A stretch of DNA of 64,000 bases from Monomorium pharaonis (GCF_013373865.1 NC_050468.1:22338774-22402773), one strand, 5' to 3'; counted from the first letter of the stretch, positions 10,500-24,480 are shown. Numbers and translations are program-made. Notes: generated by a model not told the origin, from the letters alone.

Positions 10500-12725
10500 T
10501 ATAAAGTCAATTGTTTTCAACATGTATTCTATTCTGTTTCACAAAATTTCTTGTATTTTAAAAACTAAACGTTATTAATACATATATTTTTTAAAGATTT
10601 GATCAATGAAAATATGTCCTTGGAATATCTGACATTTATTTATTATTATTTACTTATAAGTATGAATTCTAAGTTGTATAAGTTAAAAAAATTCATTAAA
10701 AAATAGTTTGTTTAAAAAATAAAAAAATAAACTTCATTATTAATTAAACCAGTTTACGTCATTAATTAAGAATTAAATATCTATTACGATGAAATTTGTA
10801 CTGCACATGTGATGTCGTGACCGGGCATTATGGTGTAACGATGACGTCATCATATCGTAATATTCATCCGTCCTTTGGCGCTTAGCGATATTCGATAGCA
10901 CGGTGCATCGTAAAACGAACGTGAAATCTTTATTAGGTCCACCTGAATTTGCACAATTTACCCTGTTCGTTCGAGCTTGCCAATATCGGATTACGTATTG
11001 CGATGGATAAATGCATTAATATCGATAAAATCATAATCGTACATACTACTTCCGATTTGGCAATTATTACATTGAGTAACAATTTCGTCCGTTGTTTCTG
11101 TACCATCCGGCAGAAATGTCAATAAAACACATCGAATGGTACGGAAAATTAATGATAAAACGAATAATGCGATAGTTCGACAAGAGGAGGGGAAAAAGAG
11201 AGAGGCAAAGAAAAAGAAGGAAACATTATAGGCGTCTCTTTACATTAAAAAAAGATTAAATTATTATCGTCAATTATTATCGGAGCATTGACTGTGGCAT
11301 TACGTTTGAATGTGTTATATTACATTCTTGAATTTCATCGCACTTGCCTTCTCGGCCAATATATGAAAAGCCGATGTGAGAAAGTGCGCAAATTTAAGGG
11401 GAAATGTACGCGCGCAACTTGGTCGCTCTCGAGCCTATAAAAAATTCTATGCATCCACGATACACCCTGTCTCTCGCGCCAAGTGTTCTCGAGAATTTCC
11501 CATGAGTCGTTGCTGGCGGAACCTCGAGAAACGATTCCGCTTCTTCTTACTTCTCTCAAGGCTTTATATCCGCTGTAATTCGTGATAAACTCGAAACAGC
11601 CGTTTCGCTGTAACTCGCGCGCTTGGTGAAATTAAGAAATATTTTCGTGCTTACGTCACGTTCGCCGGAACGTAATTCTCGTCGTGAGGAACGCGAAAAG
11701 CGATTATATAGTTTATGCAGCTCAATCACGACGTCAAATATAACATTCTCAAACAATTGCGCAAATATTATACATTAGAAATTTTCAAGGGCCGTAACTC
11801 TAAGAAGAAGCGAGAAGCTATACATTCTTCGAGGACATCCCGCTCGTAGATTAAAGAAGCACTCCCGCGAAAAATCCAGTGATACAATCCCGTGATACAT
11901 CATATACTTAGCTCCCTTCGTCAAGTTATATCCCCTTTTCTGACGCCAATCCAATTCGTCCACGAGAAAGTTACGGATTAAAACAGACGAAAGAGCGGGG
12001 ATACGTCTTCGCAGTTCCTTCTCGAATCGAATCACGTCTCGATGAGTGTCTTATCGGATCGACCGTTATAAGCTTTGTAACAGTGACGGCAAGTGTACCC
12101 TTGATCCCTATCGATTCTGACAAAGTTCATAATGGTACACGTGATACACACATACACCACATGTACACACGTACATAACATGCGCGCGCACACAAACACA
12201 CCCAAGCCGCATAAAACGCGTAAACGCGTAGTTCGTATATACGGACACTTCCGCGTATCATCGACACCACCAAACGCCCTTTGATCTCCGTTTGCATTAT
12301 GCATGAAGAAGAACTACACGTGCTGGCTAAGCAACGCAACATAGAGGCATGGTGCGCGAGAATTAAACAGCACAAGAAAATAATCAGAATAAAGATAATT
12401 GAATTTAACCTTTAAACTGCTTGAAAGCCAACGAACGTTTAAGAATATACATCATGTCACTTGAAAGCATATGCTTTTTCACGTGTGCAACGTTATCGCA
12501 CTATTGTATAAATGTTTAGTCTCTAATGTCAACTTTATTAGATATTAATATTTAATATTTAATAAATGATATAAGTTTCATATTATTAAACAGAACATTA
12601 ATATGACTAAGAAAAGGAAAGACAAAATAATATTTATCCATCTATCCATAATGAAAAAGGCCGTGGGAACGTGAGACATTTGCTCATGGTCGAGCGGTAT
12701 TGTTGCCGCTTTTTCGTGATCTTAA
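10500..12725. other. Intron with GC-richer island, no gene recognised
   Basis: 10500-10800 is AT-rich. 10800-12370 has more CpG and several overlapping frames on both strands, all unrecognised. A CA-rich segment lies at 12130-12205. A perfect 12-bp palindrome with a CRE-like core is listed separately. Confidence 0.45.
10840..10851. promoter_or_regulatory. CRE-like palindrome GATGACGTCATC
   Basis: A perfect 12-bp palindrome containing TGACGTCA, the classical binding site of CREB/ATF-type bZIP proteins. It stands alone in intronic sequence; no promoter elements were recognised around it. Function is not shown. Confidence 0.3.
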
Positions 12726-12910
12726 TTGGTTCTCCCACTTGACTCACTTCGTGTTACGAGAATTGTAATTCGACAGTTTATTTAATATAAATACGCGTTG
12801 CGTGTTAGTCCTCTTTTAGAAGCTGTGTGAGCGATTTAATTGTCGACAGTTTTCCGCAATGCTGATTGGTTTTCTTGCTGCGCTTACTTCGTGTTACGAG
12901 AGTAACTATC
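12726..12910 (+). repeat. Pair of imperfect direct repeats, 140 bp apart
   Basis: ATTGGT followed 15 bases later by ACTTCGTGTTACGAGA occurs at 12726-12761 and again at 12866-12901, exactly 140 bp apart, with partial similarity in the bases between and after. This looks like a short tandem duplication or a degraded transposon terminus. Confidence 0.5.
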
Positions 12911-13460
12911 ATTACGATTGAATTTTGACAGCAGGTCAAATTTGTATACATGGTTATCTATACAATTATCGTTACAATTTATTTTTAAAAGGTAAAAAAC
13001 AAAAAGTTAAATAGCGCGCGTCTGTGGTCTCTAGTAATTTAAATTATCCAAAGTTCAAGTAATTTAGATTTAACAAATATTTCTACCTAATTTAAAACTT
13101 GAGCAACTAGAAATTGAAAGATGTGAAAAGTTGAAAAGCGTGATAGTGATACTAATATCTGATCACTGGCATTTATAACGAATAAAGTTACATGATGTTA
13201 CATGTTTGTTTTACATTCATTATAAAAATGTAACACATTTAATTACACGAATAATCATAAAAGAATAATTATACAATTTGTTATTATGTAATTGATATCA
13301 TTGTTGAGTAATTTATTCATCACGACTTGATTCAAATTTAACAAATTTAATTTTCATTACAGTCATTTCTCAGTATGCAAGATAATATCAAGATTATTAC
13401 AATAAAATATTGCATTACAATAAAAAACATTATACATCATGTTACGAAAAAGTAATGTTC
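12911..13460. other. AT-rich intron, nothing specific
   Basis: No open frame, repeat or RNA gene recognised. Confidence 0.45.
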
Positions 13461-13479
13461 CCTTGATATACACGATCAA

Positions 13480-14180
13480 AATATTTCATCATGTGCGGCA
13501 CGTCCAAGCGTGCTCGTGAACATTCGGACACGCGTGAACATGCGCTTTAGAAGTGCAAACCAAACTCGGGGCTATCAATTCTGAGCATTGTCTCTATCTG
13601 CTCGGGGTGTTACACCCCTAGTCGCTTAACAAAAGGCAGCTGTTAATAAGCAATCCCCTGTCAATCACAAAAACGTGACCCCCGTTACGGCTCTCGACTA
13701 CCTGACTCTCGGTGGCGTCTGGTCTTCCTCTCGCCATATTGTCTTATCGCGAGACCAACTATTCGCGACGCTAATTCGCGGGATGCATCTTAACAATCCA
13801 TCAATAAGAAAAATGGAAATGACCATCGCTAGTCGGAATCACAGTCATCAAAATAAATTCGACAATCATGGTGAGTCAGTCTTTCTGTGGTGCTACCTGA
13901 GTTTGAACGCGAGATCAAAAAGACACGTGTACGCAATCGTTATAAGTTCTCCGCGAAGTCACGCTTCTGCGTCTTCGATCTTGTGTGCGGTTAGAGCTTT
14001 GCTGCTCGTGAACTTAAGCTTTCAGGCTCGTGAACGGAACACGCTTTCGGGTATTCCTGCCGTTTCAGCCTTCGGGCTAGTGAAAAAAACACGCCTTCGG
14101 GCATTCCTGCCGTTTCAGCTTCGTCACATTCCTGTAGATAGTTCCCTACGACACTCTGGATTACGTTTTTAGAAAAGAAC
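13480..14180 (+). other. GC-richer segment with a 165-codon open frame and internal short repeats
   Basis: This segment is markedly less AT-rich than its flanks. A plus-strand frame from 13675 to 14172 is open for 165 codons, but its translation matches no family I know and has no clear domain. Its 3' part is built from an approximately 50-bp repeat: ACGCTTTCGGGTATTCCTGC at 14041 recurs as ACGCCTTCGGGCATTCCTGC at 14091, with a weaker copy before. GCTCGTGAAC occurs at several points. A transposon remnant is as likely as a gene. Confidence 0.35.
13990..14130 (+). repeat. Short 50-bp tandem repeat, about 2.5 copies
   Basis: CTTTCGGG-ATTCCTGCCGTTTCAGC blocks are spaced exactly 50 bp (14041 and 14091), and a more diverged upstream unit contains CTTTCAGGCTCGTGAACGGA. 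The repeat is what keeps the overlapping frame open here. Confidence 0.65.
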
Positions 14181-15209
14181 ACGGACCTTGACTACTTCTC
14201 ACATGATCGATTTCTATAGGAAGCCGAAAACTATTCCACGCTCAATTCAAATTTATACAACACATCACGAATCCATCAAAAATAAATTACGAGTTATTAT
14301 CATACACATCAAGTCAAGTAAATAATTATGTAAAATAATTATATAAAAAGATCTTTTTGTGAAGATACATTTGCTATGAAACTCAATAACTCGATAACTC
14401 TTCTACACCAAAAGCAACTTTTGAACTCTCTTTAAGGTGTAAAAAATATAAACATGTTAAAACTTTTCACGCGTTTACCTATTTTTCAAAGTCATAAAGT
14501 CTAAAAATAAACTTTTCGAACTTGTCTAAGTTTCAAATTAATAGGAAAATTCTGTAAAAATTAAACAAATTAATTAATTTCAAATGCTTTATTTTACACT
14601 TCAAAAATTAATCTGGAAATCAAACTTTACACTTTTGCTGGTACAGTTACTAAAGACTTGCTGGATTTCCTTTCTTGCGCGGACATAGCGACAATGGATA
14701 AAAAGGAAAGAACGGTTGTGTTTTTTACGACACAACCGCCCGGCGCGATTAAGCGAAATGACGTCAGTCGGCACGGTGCGGAAAATCACTCGTGTAAAAT
14801 CAGTCCGCGGCAATTTATATGATAATTGCCTCGCTGCATCTGCAGTCAGCACGAATTCTTTTTACCGCGTGCGGGAGATGCTTCTTCCTCTCAGGGAACT
14901 GTCCCGCATCCTGCCTTTCCTGACATTCACCCCCTACGTTTGCTCCTGTCTATAACCCGCGGAATATATTCTCATCGTACAACTTTTCTTCTTTTTTCCG
15001 ATCGTATATCTTTTCAGGAAAAATGCATTCCGCCTTGGAATTTTCTTTTGCGTGCTTTTAACATGTCGTCCACTTGATCGTGATCCGCATACGACAATTT
15101 CTTGTCGCTTCTAGTTTGTGAGATACCTGTGAATATTTTTTTCAAAACTATCGTCGTTTTTTCTTGTACGTTCGGAGCCTTCAATTAAATTAGCGGTATT
15201 TATATACTC
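14181..15209. other. Intron, no gene recognised
   Basis: AT-rich at 14220-14640, GC-richer at 14640-15080 with overlapping unrecognised frames on both strands. Confidence 0.4.
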
Positions 15210-15237
15210 CACACACACACACACACACACACACACA
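15210..15237 (+). repeat. (CA)n microsatellite
   Basis: Uninterrupted CA dinucleotide run of about 14 repeats. Confidence 0.95.
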
Positions 15238-15963
15238 TTTATATCAGTTTTTCTTACAACACAATTTTCTTTCCTTCTTATTGTCTCATATACGGTTGTG
15301 TCTAAAAAAAATCATTGCCTACAGGACGTAAAAAATTCAGAGTACTTACGATCGATGGACAAGCACGGCTTTTAACCGCCATCCACTCCATTCGCCTAGC
15401 CTCCCCCACCGTTTACTACTCTCACTATCCATCCGCCTTCAACGTCGGCTTTTTTCCAGCCAATCTTCACCCCTTCGGCACTACCCCCGGTACATGCTAC
15501 CGATGCATACTCTTGTGAACACCCAGCCGAATGGCGTTTGAGGGAATTGATGGACCTCCGGCACTCGACATCCCGAAATAGGATAAAAGAGAGCGATGAA
15601 AAAAAAAAGAACACACTCATCGTGCACAAAAGGATCGATAGAAGAGAAAGAGCGGAAAGCATAATCTTATTATATCTGGTGGTTATATATGACGGCACTG
15701 TTGGTTAATTAACTGGAAATCGCGCTCGATTGTACAAGTAGATAGTTGCACTTGCACATACGAGAGTCATTCTTTTTGTTTGTGCAACGTTTATAAGCGC
15801 CTTTTATATTATGTTAAACGTTAGATATACTTTTGCGATTAAATATTCCCAACGTTTACGGAAAAGATATTAATTATAAACGTTGTGTAACCAATCTAAC
15901 AAAAATTAATCTGCCAGACCAGTCAACATATGAAGATATTGATTTAATTTACTTAAGTAGTCA
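15238..15963. other. Intron, no gene recognised
   Basis: Contains overlapping short frames on both strands at 15315-15698 with no recognisable product, then AT-rich sequence. Confidence 0.4.
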
Positions 15964-16152
15964 CACTGAAAAAAAAATTTGGTTGAATTAACTGAAATGT
16001 GAACTAATGATTCGGATTCTAGTTGAACCTACCAAATTTCCAATTAATTTAACAAAAATTCTTGTTAAATTAATTGGAAATCTTGTAAGATCAACTAGAA
16101 ATCTGAACTGTTAGTTTAATTCCAGTTAATTCAACAAGACTTTTTTTCAGTG
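15964..16152. mobile_element. MITE with CACTGAAAAAAA termini, long imperfect hairpin
   Basis: The left end CACTGAAAAAAAAATTTGGT and the right end TTTTTTTCAGTG are inverted. The arms match through GTTGAATTAACTG, TCTAGTTGA and TTTCCAATTAATTTAACAA, so nearly the whole 189 bp folds on a centre near 16055. I see no convincing target duplication. The terminal motif is like that at 387-586, but the interiors differ. Confidence 0.75.
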
Positions 16153-19100
16153 GCAGAATGAGCAGTTCTATAATGAAATTGATTATACGCAAATAGCCAC
16201 GTTACTCTTTGCGCTGATAATAAGGTCTTATTGTTAATTAGGATTTCATCTAAAACTTCGTTAGAATCACTATTACTAGACCCCGCCGGCACAGTAACCT
16301 AGATTTTGTCAATAAAGAAATTTATTTAGTCAAATTAATGCATTAAAGCAAAACATTAAATCAATATTCAGAAGGAAATAAATAAAGATTTAGCAAATAA
16401 ATTGGAACGAATTATATCTTTCCATTTCGATCTCGAAGCCACCAAATAATCTCGTCATATAAACACAAAATATCTTGGATGGTCGCCATTTGGATTTCTT
16501 TACGTTTCTCTGTGGTTCAACGACCTGGGTAATCCGACGAAGGTACCTTGTTACCGATACAACGATTGATCGACTGTAAAATCGCATCCTTCGGCGGAGC
16601 ACGCTATTCGCGAATGTTATATACGATTCTATCCATTTCGATGCGGCCGATCCAGAGTGACGTAACCGGCAGATACAAATGCGAGCACGTACGAATTTAA
16701 GGCCGGCCGTGTAATTGAATCTGTAAAAGAAATATCGAAGCGATCTCTCGTCCGCGTGCAATATCGTAACATCGCAATCATTGTTTCACTCTATCAGCTC
16801 TAGATGGAAACGTCGCAATTTCAAATATTGACGGGAAAATCCAGATTTAGCGAATACTCGTATTCGTGCGCGATTCTGAAGAAATAGAAAAACACTGTAT
16901 CCATCGTGTTTTGATTTATAGAGAATCATTCGAAACTTCTTACAAATCAAGACGCATAAGAAATAATTTATAGCCGCACAGAAATTCTCTAAAATCTTTC
17001 CAAATGCAGTTTAGAATGTTCAAATTTATTTTAAATAGATAATCGCATTGCGATAATTAGAAAGTCTATTTTTATCTCAGATATGGATTTTTTGTTTAGA
17101 ATCGAAACAGAAATAATACAGAAATTCGCGTTTTTTTCACGTTATTTTAAAATATTATGTTTATATGGAATCGAATAAAGAATTCAATTTTTACACCAAA
17201 CATTCAATTCAGAAAAATAAAAAATAATGAATATTAACCAATCAGTATATAACTATTACTAATATTATTATTAACGTTACAAATACTTATTTTTAAATAT
17301 TTTAAATATTTTAATAAGTTAAAATTGCAGCGCGACAATAAAAAATAAATACCATATTTATTATAATCGGCTAAATCAATGACACAACGGTCTGAAATAC
17401 TGAAGTCAGATCTGTTAATGCCTGTGTTTATTAAAAAACGTATTTATAATATATTGTCTTAATAATTAAGCAAGTTAATTTTATTTCCTAATTGTTATAA
17501 TCAGTAATTGAAAAAAGCATTTTTTATTGAAAAACCTAAGAATTTTATTCAACTTTCAATATACAAATTTCTTAAATATTTAAAGTATTCAATATTTAAA
17601 TATTATAACACTTTAAATATTTATGCTTATAGTATAAATACTTTATAGTATGAATATTCAAAATATTTATATCTATAAAGTATTTTAAAATAAAATAAAA
17701 AATTTAGAAGAACTAAAAAGAAAATTATTTTAAAAAATTAAAAAGAGCTATAAATGAGAGATTTATTTAAATTCCTTAATTAGGATTGAATTTACAAACA
17801 TTACATTTTTGATTTGCATTTGCATAGGTTTCCTAAAGTTCCTAATTTTTAAAGAAGATTGAGATTTTAATTTAATTCTACAAAAGTTTTATATACTTAC
17901 AGCAGTATTAAAAATAAATTTTTCCAAAATCAACGAATCAAGCATTCAGTAACTTCACAATCTCCTTCAAAGATGAACAAAATGTATTCGGAAATATCGT
18001 AAGACAAACTGCACTAAACCAGCACACCATAAACAAGAAGTGGATAAAAAGCAATCGATCTTAAAGAGCACGTCCGTCGGGCTCAGAAAAACGTTTACGA
18101 GTAGGTCGCCGGTGTCTACGTCGACGGATTTCGAGCATCGGTTATGGTCCTCTTTGGCGTAACAAAACATCCTGACAATCCCCAAGCCGACGGAGTTGAC
18201 AATAAACGTTACACGAAAGCGCAAACATTCTGGCGTGAGGATTGGTCGGCAATGTCGCCCATCGGAAGTCTCACGCGTAAACAGAGCGATTTCGCGCGAG
18301 AGAAATCGCGCCCGTCTTTGCGGAAATTGTGCACCGGCGCAACTTTTCCGAACGATTTCTACTACTCTACTGCTACATGCAAGAAAGTGTCTTCGTCGAG
18401 GTGTCAGACGGACTATCTTCTTTCTTCACCTTTTCTTTCCTCTTCATCGAAATAACGCGCGGAATCGTTACACTGTCTTGGCGGAATGGGAACGGAAAGG
18501 AAAAACCAAAACACTATAGTTTACCCATATTTTCATAGAGAAAATCCCTCGCGATGCGACACTAACAAATTACAAACTAAAGCAAAAACGAATTGTGAAT
18601 TAATTCTCCATTACTCTAGTTTAACAAACACACATTTTTAAAGATTTTAAAAATGTACTAAAAATTGAGGAAATAACTATACAAATATAATTTGTAAGGT
18701 TGTAATTAAAAGCCAGAAAGTTTCAGAATCAATTTTTATGCCAATTATGTACAATTTAAAAAAATCAAATGTGAAACATAAAAATATAAGAGAATATCAT
18801 TGCGGCAGTTAATAATGTTCTTTATATGTATAAAATTAAATAACATCCAGAGTAATAACTTGTTAAATAATTGAAAAATATGGAATGATTTTAGAGGCAA
18901 AAGCATTTTTTTGAAATACAGTTATCAGAATTGTATATCATAGAATTAAATTTCATTGAGAAGTAAATACTTAAATCTACCGAGGATGGCTCAATCTATA
19001 TGCATACGAGTATTATACAAATTATGCTATGCAAATCGAGTTGTCGTAAAACCTATAAATATTTTCGCGATTCACAATTTCGCAATCCGGAAAAAGCATT

Positions 19101-20215
19101 AGCGACGTATCTCGATTAATTCTGTGCACGCGCCAACGCTGTATTCTCCCTCGTTAAAGGCGGGGGATGTAAATCGCATAAAGTTGCACGCGCGTTTCGT
19201 TTTAATTTTACCCCGAACAAATCGTTTGGCATTCAATCCGTGGCATTAATCAAATGACTATAGATTTGTCGCTCGCGTAAACTTTGTTTCACCCTGTTAC
19301 ATATTTCATGAAACCTTTATTTGGCAATTCGATTATAATTCGCCGTCCACTTTCCGCGCTCACCAGTGGTCATTTCCACTGGCGATGAATCGATCGAATT
19401 TCTCCGTCGATTAGCACGAGGCACAAACTTGTAACCGTCAGCCAGTGCAGACTGCATTATCAGTTGCATCGACCGTCGGAAAAAGTGCCAAAAAAAAAAT
19501 CGGTAAACTTTTGATCCGCGATAAAACATTGAATATTTATAAATTTGCATAAGTGTATTTATATTTATATTTCAAAATCGAAACACATAAAGATGTGTAT
19601 CTCAATAATTGACGGATAACTTTATCGCAATGAAAAAAATATTAATTCAAACTTGTTGAAATTTAAAAAATTTAAAGAAAGATTGTTACATTAAAATTTC
19701 TGTCGATTAATAAAATTAGCATATCTAAAGAGAGACTCACGTGTAAAGTTACCGATAGAGAAATACAGAATTCTACTGTATCCTTCACTGTGCTTGCAAA
19801 GCTTGCATGTTCTCTTACTGAATGCCGCAATGATTGCACAAGCTTTAGCCGTCGATAACGTCGGTAAAAAAAGTTCCTGATAAGACTAGAAAGTTACTAT
19901 TCGTAGTGACCGCACGAGTGATTACCACTGATAATTATAATTTAACGATTAAAATAGACCTCGCTATTCTATTATATATTTAATAGATTAAGATATTATG
20001 TGACTTTTTGTCAAATGAAAAAAGTAATGTAAAATTAAGACATTTTTTTCATCAAATAAAACATACATAAAGTTATTATAATATCATAAAAGAAAGTTGT
20101 CTGAAGTAAATTTTATACTTTTAAACTTAAGGGAATCTGAAATATAAATTGCTAACATTTTTTTTATTAGAAGACACCTTTAAACTGGCTTTACAAAATT
20201 TAAAATTCTTTTATA
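16153..20215. other. Long intron stretch, no gene recognised
   Basis: Mostly AT-rich. Islands with more CpG lie at 16420-16780, 17960-18490 and 19070-19460; each carries mutually overlapping frames on both strands (up to 123 codons) with no recognisable protein. Nothing else was identified. Confidence 0.4.
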
Positions 20216-20390
20216 CAATGTAAATTATGCGCAAAAATAAAGAAAGTAAACAATTTGTTAATAATAAAAAAATTTTAACATATTTTTAATTTCTAAAAAT
20301 TAAAATTCCCAAAACTTTTTTTTAATTAAAAACATTTTTGTTATTAACATAAAATTACTTTTTGCCCTTTTCATTTTTGTGCGTACATTG
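20216..20390. mobile_element. Diverged inverted-repeat element
   Basis: The left end CAATGTAAATTATGCGCAAA and the right end, whose reverse complement reads CAATGTACGCACAAAAATGA, align imperfectly for about 55 bp through GTTAATAA-AAAAA. No clear target duplication. Sequences at 28654-28712 and 28851-28985 look like further copies of the family. Confidence 0.5.
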
Positions 20391-21960
20391 ATTGTGTAAA
20401 AAAATTTAATATAAATTTTATAAAAGCCAATTCAAAAATATTTTCCAATAAAAAATTACGATAATTTGCTTCAAGATCTTTTTAAGTACAAAAATAAAAG
20501 ATAATCATTAAAAAATGACATCAATATAATAATATTATCAAATGATAATATCCTTGTGATTATGACTTCCGTGTTCTACCTGGGATGGCGCTTTTGTATG
20601 AAGTACAGAAATCTTTGGAGAAAATATAAGAATAACATTCAAGACAGAAATTCCGCGATAAAAATGGAATTAATATATTCTTTTCTCGAAAAATATTAAA
20701 GCATAGTTATAATACCCCAATGAATTATAAGCTATGGCAAATAAAGAGCTTCCGATATATTAAACCGCGGAGGTGCACATAAATAATGAAAAAGACTTCG
20801 CCGTTCAATTTGAGGCGAACTTTAATATAACAGAATTTTAATTTAAGGCTTAATTGCTAGACTATATTACACTGAAGCTTGAAAAGTGTAGCTAGTTGAA
20901 AAGTGTACTGCGCGACTCTCACATTATTCGCATGAAAAAGTGAAATTCGCTATCAACGAAATATGGGAAAACGAAATGTTCGTCGGCGAACAGGACGAGT
21001 GCTCAATCATCGGACTTTCGCAACTTTTTTTCTGGCCTGGATTCGATGGGTAGATCGATCACCTATTCGTACATCACGTTTAACAGACACGCACGCACAC
21101 TGGCAAGCGACGCGGAAGATATACGTAGCGGTTCACCTGAATTAATAATTCCCAGCTTTTGCTGCGAGAGATCATCATTTCTGGACGTATCGTTTTACAA
21201 ATAAAGCCACGAGGTAGAGAGAGATAGACTAAAAATATAATGCTCATTTCTATATGTAACAAGAAAAAAAACGAGATTCGCTTAAGATAATGCGTTTAGA
21301 GGATAAGAAAATAAAGGTTTTTTTTCCTTTTTCGTCTTTTTCGACTAAATACAAATGATAATCATACATTATGTGCTTTCTTAAAGTGCTTATAATATTA
21401 TAGCAAAATATTATAATAATTATAATAATTAACTATACTAACAGTTATACGTAATGCAGCAAAAATTTAAAAGAAATTATTTATACAATTTGTATTTTAT
21501 AGAACAGAAACATTGAAAATGTTATATTGTACATAATATATACAATAAAAATATTCTTGTCCTATATTTGCCCCAAAATACAATATTATACGATACTACA
21601 GCGAATACAGAAATCACCATAAAATAAAAAATATACATGTAGAATATACTGAAAATATAAATGAAAAGTACATTAAAATGATGAAAGAATAAACATTTTG
21701 TATATTTTCTAATTTGAAATAAAATATAATCTACAGTTGATGTTTTTACAATTATTCGAAATAAAATCAATAAAGACTCATTCATCTCTTTAATCGTAGT
21801 TTTACTTTTAATTACAAAATAATATTTTATTTTTTAAATTAATATTTCAAATTGTTATTTTACTTTGTAATAAATATATAGAAAATAATTGCAAATATTA
21901 AATCAAGCAAAATATAAAAATAGAACGCAAGTACAGAGCTTCTACCCTTCCCATAAAACA
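20391..21960. other. AT-rich intron, nothing specific
   Basis: A small GC-richer patch lies at 20930-21190. Only short unrecognised frames; no RNA gene or splice-flanked exon was recognised. Confidence 0.4.
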
Positions 21961-21967
21961 CATTTTA

Positions 21968-22042
21968 ATAGTATAATACATGTAATAATACATGTGTATA
22001 ATACATGTATTATTACATGTGTAATAGTATAATACATGTGTA
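21968..22042. repeat. ATACATGT-based palindromic short repeats
   Basis: TAATACATGT or its inverse recurs five to six times, including an inverted pair around 21976-22020 (ATGTAATAATACATGTGTAT against ATACATGTATTATTACATGT). It is low-complexity sequence able to form a hairpin. Confidence 0.7.
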
Positions 22043-24480
22043 TCGAAGACGTTTTAATTACAGATAAAAATTGGTACTTGTCTCAGAAAGAATAAATCTT
22101 CTGTCTATTCTTATTCAAACTGCTAGAATAATCTCGCTTTCATTTTCTATTCCAAAAATCCTTCCAAAGTCAGTTTTTGTACGTGACAAAGGTGGACAAA
22201 CGTAAGATAGCCGCCGCTACATTCTCGGATTGATAAACATCCAGCATGAAAAAGAGGACAAAGGTTTTATCTCACTGTTCTCTGCTGTCGTTACGCAGCT
22301 AGATCATATAATTCCAGAACTTCAAAAGATCGTGACGCGCTAGTCTGCATGCAAACTATGACAACGTGTATGCAGAATGAAGATCATCATCTCTTATGCC
22401 GGCTTTTCCTGTCTTCCGCTTTTTCCTCCGTCTCTCTATTTGAAGCGGCACGACGTTATGAATTTTGAAAACTCTTTAGTCATTTTTTTACACTTGCAAT
22501 TTACACGGACAAACCAAGATTAGTATACACAATACACATTCAAATAAATGGTAATTTATGGATAATTGGCAAAATGGATAATATTGGCAAAACAATAGCT
22601 TCAAAATTTTTCAAATAAAAAAATTACTTTCTTTGTTTTTCTCTTTATCAAAATTAATAATATTTATTTGTATATAATAATTTATAGTTATTTATTCATT
22701 ATTCATTAATACTTGATGTTTATCATCAAATGATATTATTTTCATTTTCAGATTTAATTTCAAATATCTTACAAAAAAAATAATTACTTTTCCAATTCTT
22801 CAATTATTCTTGTCAACAAAGATCGATCGTGGAAATAGAAATTCCAGTTCTCATAATAGTTAATTAACTTCAGTGCACTTTGTATATTATAATTTTATAA
22901 GTATTTAGTGATTTTAGATAAAACACTGATTTATTCTAAAAATGATAAACTGCTCTTTGATCGAAGAGCTCCGCGGTCGACAATTTCGAGGTATCAATGA
23001 TAGTCAGAAATTAAGCCATCAAAATTTTGCTATTAAAATAAACCGCGTTCTCTATATTTTTCTCTATATTTATATCGACTGCAATGACACTACAACAATT
23101 ATATGTAAAATTTAGATAGCACAATATCTTAATGCGTACGTGATTTAATCAATAACGAGATTTTACGTAGAAAATATGATCAGTAGCAGTATCAATATTA
23201 ATATTGATTGAACAGAGTAGTTATCATATGAAACACGTGCAATGTGTACTGTCAAATATCATATTGTATATATGAGCACATGTGTATGTGCATACACGTA
23301 GAATGTATATGTTTACACAATCATCCAGCGTGCAAATAGAACAAGAGGAAATCATGTGGCTAACAGTCGATGCTATGTTGAGATAGTATATCTTGTGACG
23401 ATGTTATATTCAATTAGCGGAGATGCAATTTTCAAAAATGATTTGCCATGTTAAAAGATAAAGATATATATAATATAAAAATTATAAATAATTCAAAAAA
23501 TTCAATTTTTTTTTATTATAATCAATGTATCATATCTGACGTTTGCTTACAATTCCGTACAGTTATTTTTCTTGATATATATTTATAGCGAGTATTATTA
23601 AGCATGAAAGTGCGTTAGTCTTGTGAATAAATACCTTACTTTACAAAAGATCAACACCACCTTGTCATATCAGTCCATTTCCACACAATTTTCATTTAAG
23701 TAGAAACTCGAACAAAGCACATCTTTCTTTGATGGGAGGAGAGAATTCCTAAATGCGTACTGTTTAAATTATTTTTTATTATATTTTTCCATTAGATTAA
23801 TTTGTACACAAATAAACGTTGGAAATTATAACTTAACATTTCAGGTATTTATTATTATTGTTTATTTTTTCATCAATAACAAATTATTTAATTACAACTT
23901 AATTACAAGCCTTTTTCCAACATATTGTGCAATACAATTCAGATAACTGGTTTCTTAAATCGCATTTGTTTTCTAAATCGTATCGTCCTTGGAAGTATCG
24001 AGTTTGAGTAAAAATATAAATTAGAATTATTAAAAATATAAATTAGATAATTTTATTAATAATTTATTGAAAGTAGAAAATATTTAATAATTAATAAATA
24101 GCAATAACAAAAAATAAAAAAAGCATCGAAATAAAATCAGTTAAAATTTATTTTTGTACTTGATATTTTTATTCATATTAATTATTAATTTTACTATTAA
24201 TTACTTTATTACAATATTATATATTACAATTAAACCTTTCATAAAAATATAAAAATTCAGTATAAAATTATGGAATTACCTTGTTATATATTTGTCATTA
24301 AATTTGTTACTTATATTAAGACAAATTATAAATTATTAATCAGATATAATTTAGGCATTCAGTACGCATTCAGGAACTCTCCCCTACATTAATTACAGTC
24401 TATTATCCAATGTAATTTTTCAACTAACAATAAGACTCTTATCAGACTCAATCTCACTCGAACGTACGCGGACTTTCTTT
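22043..24480. other. AT-rich intron, nothing specific
   Basis: No open frame of interest. A GC-richer patch at 22140-22460 carries no recognised feature. Confidence 0.4.
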
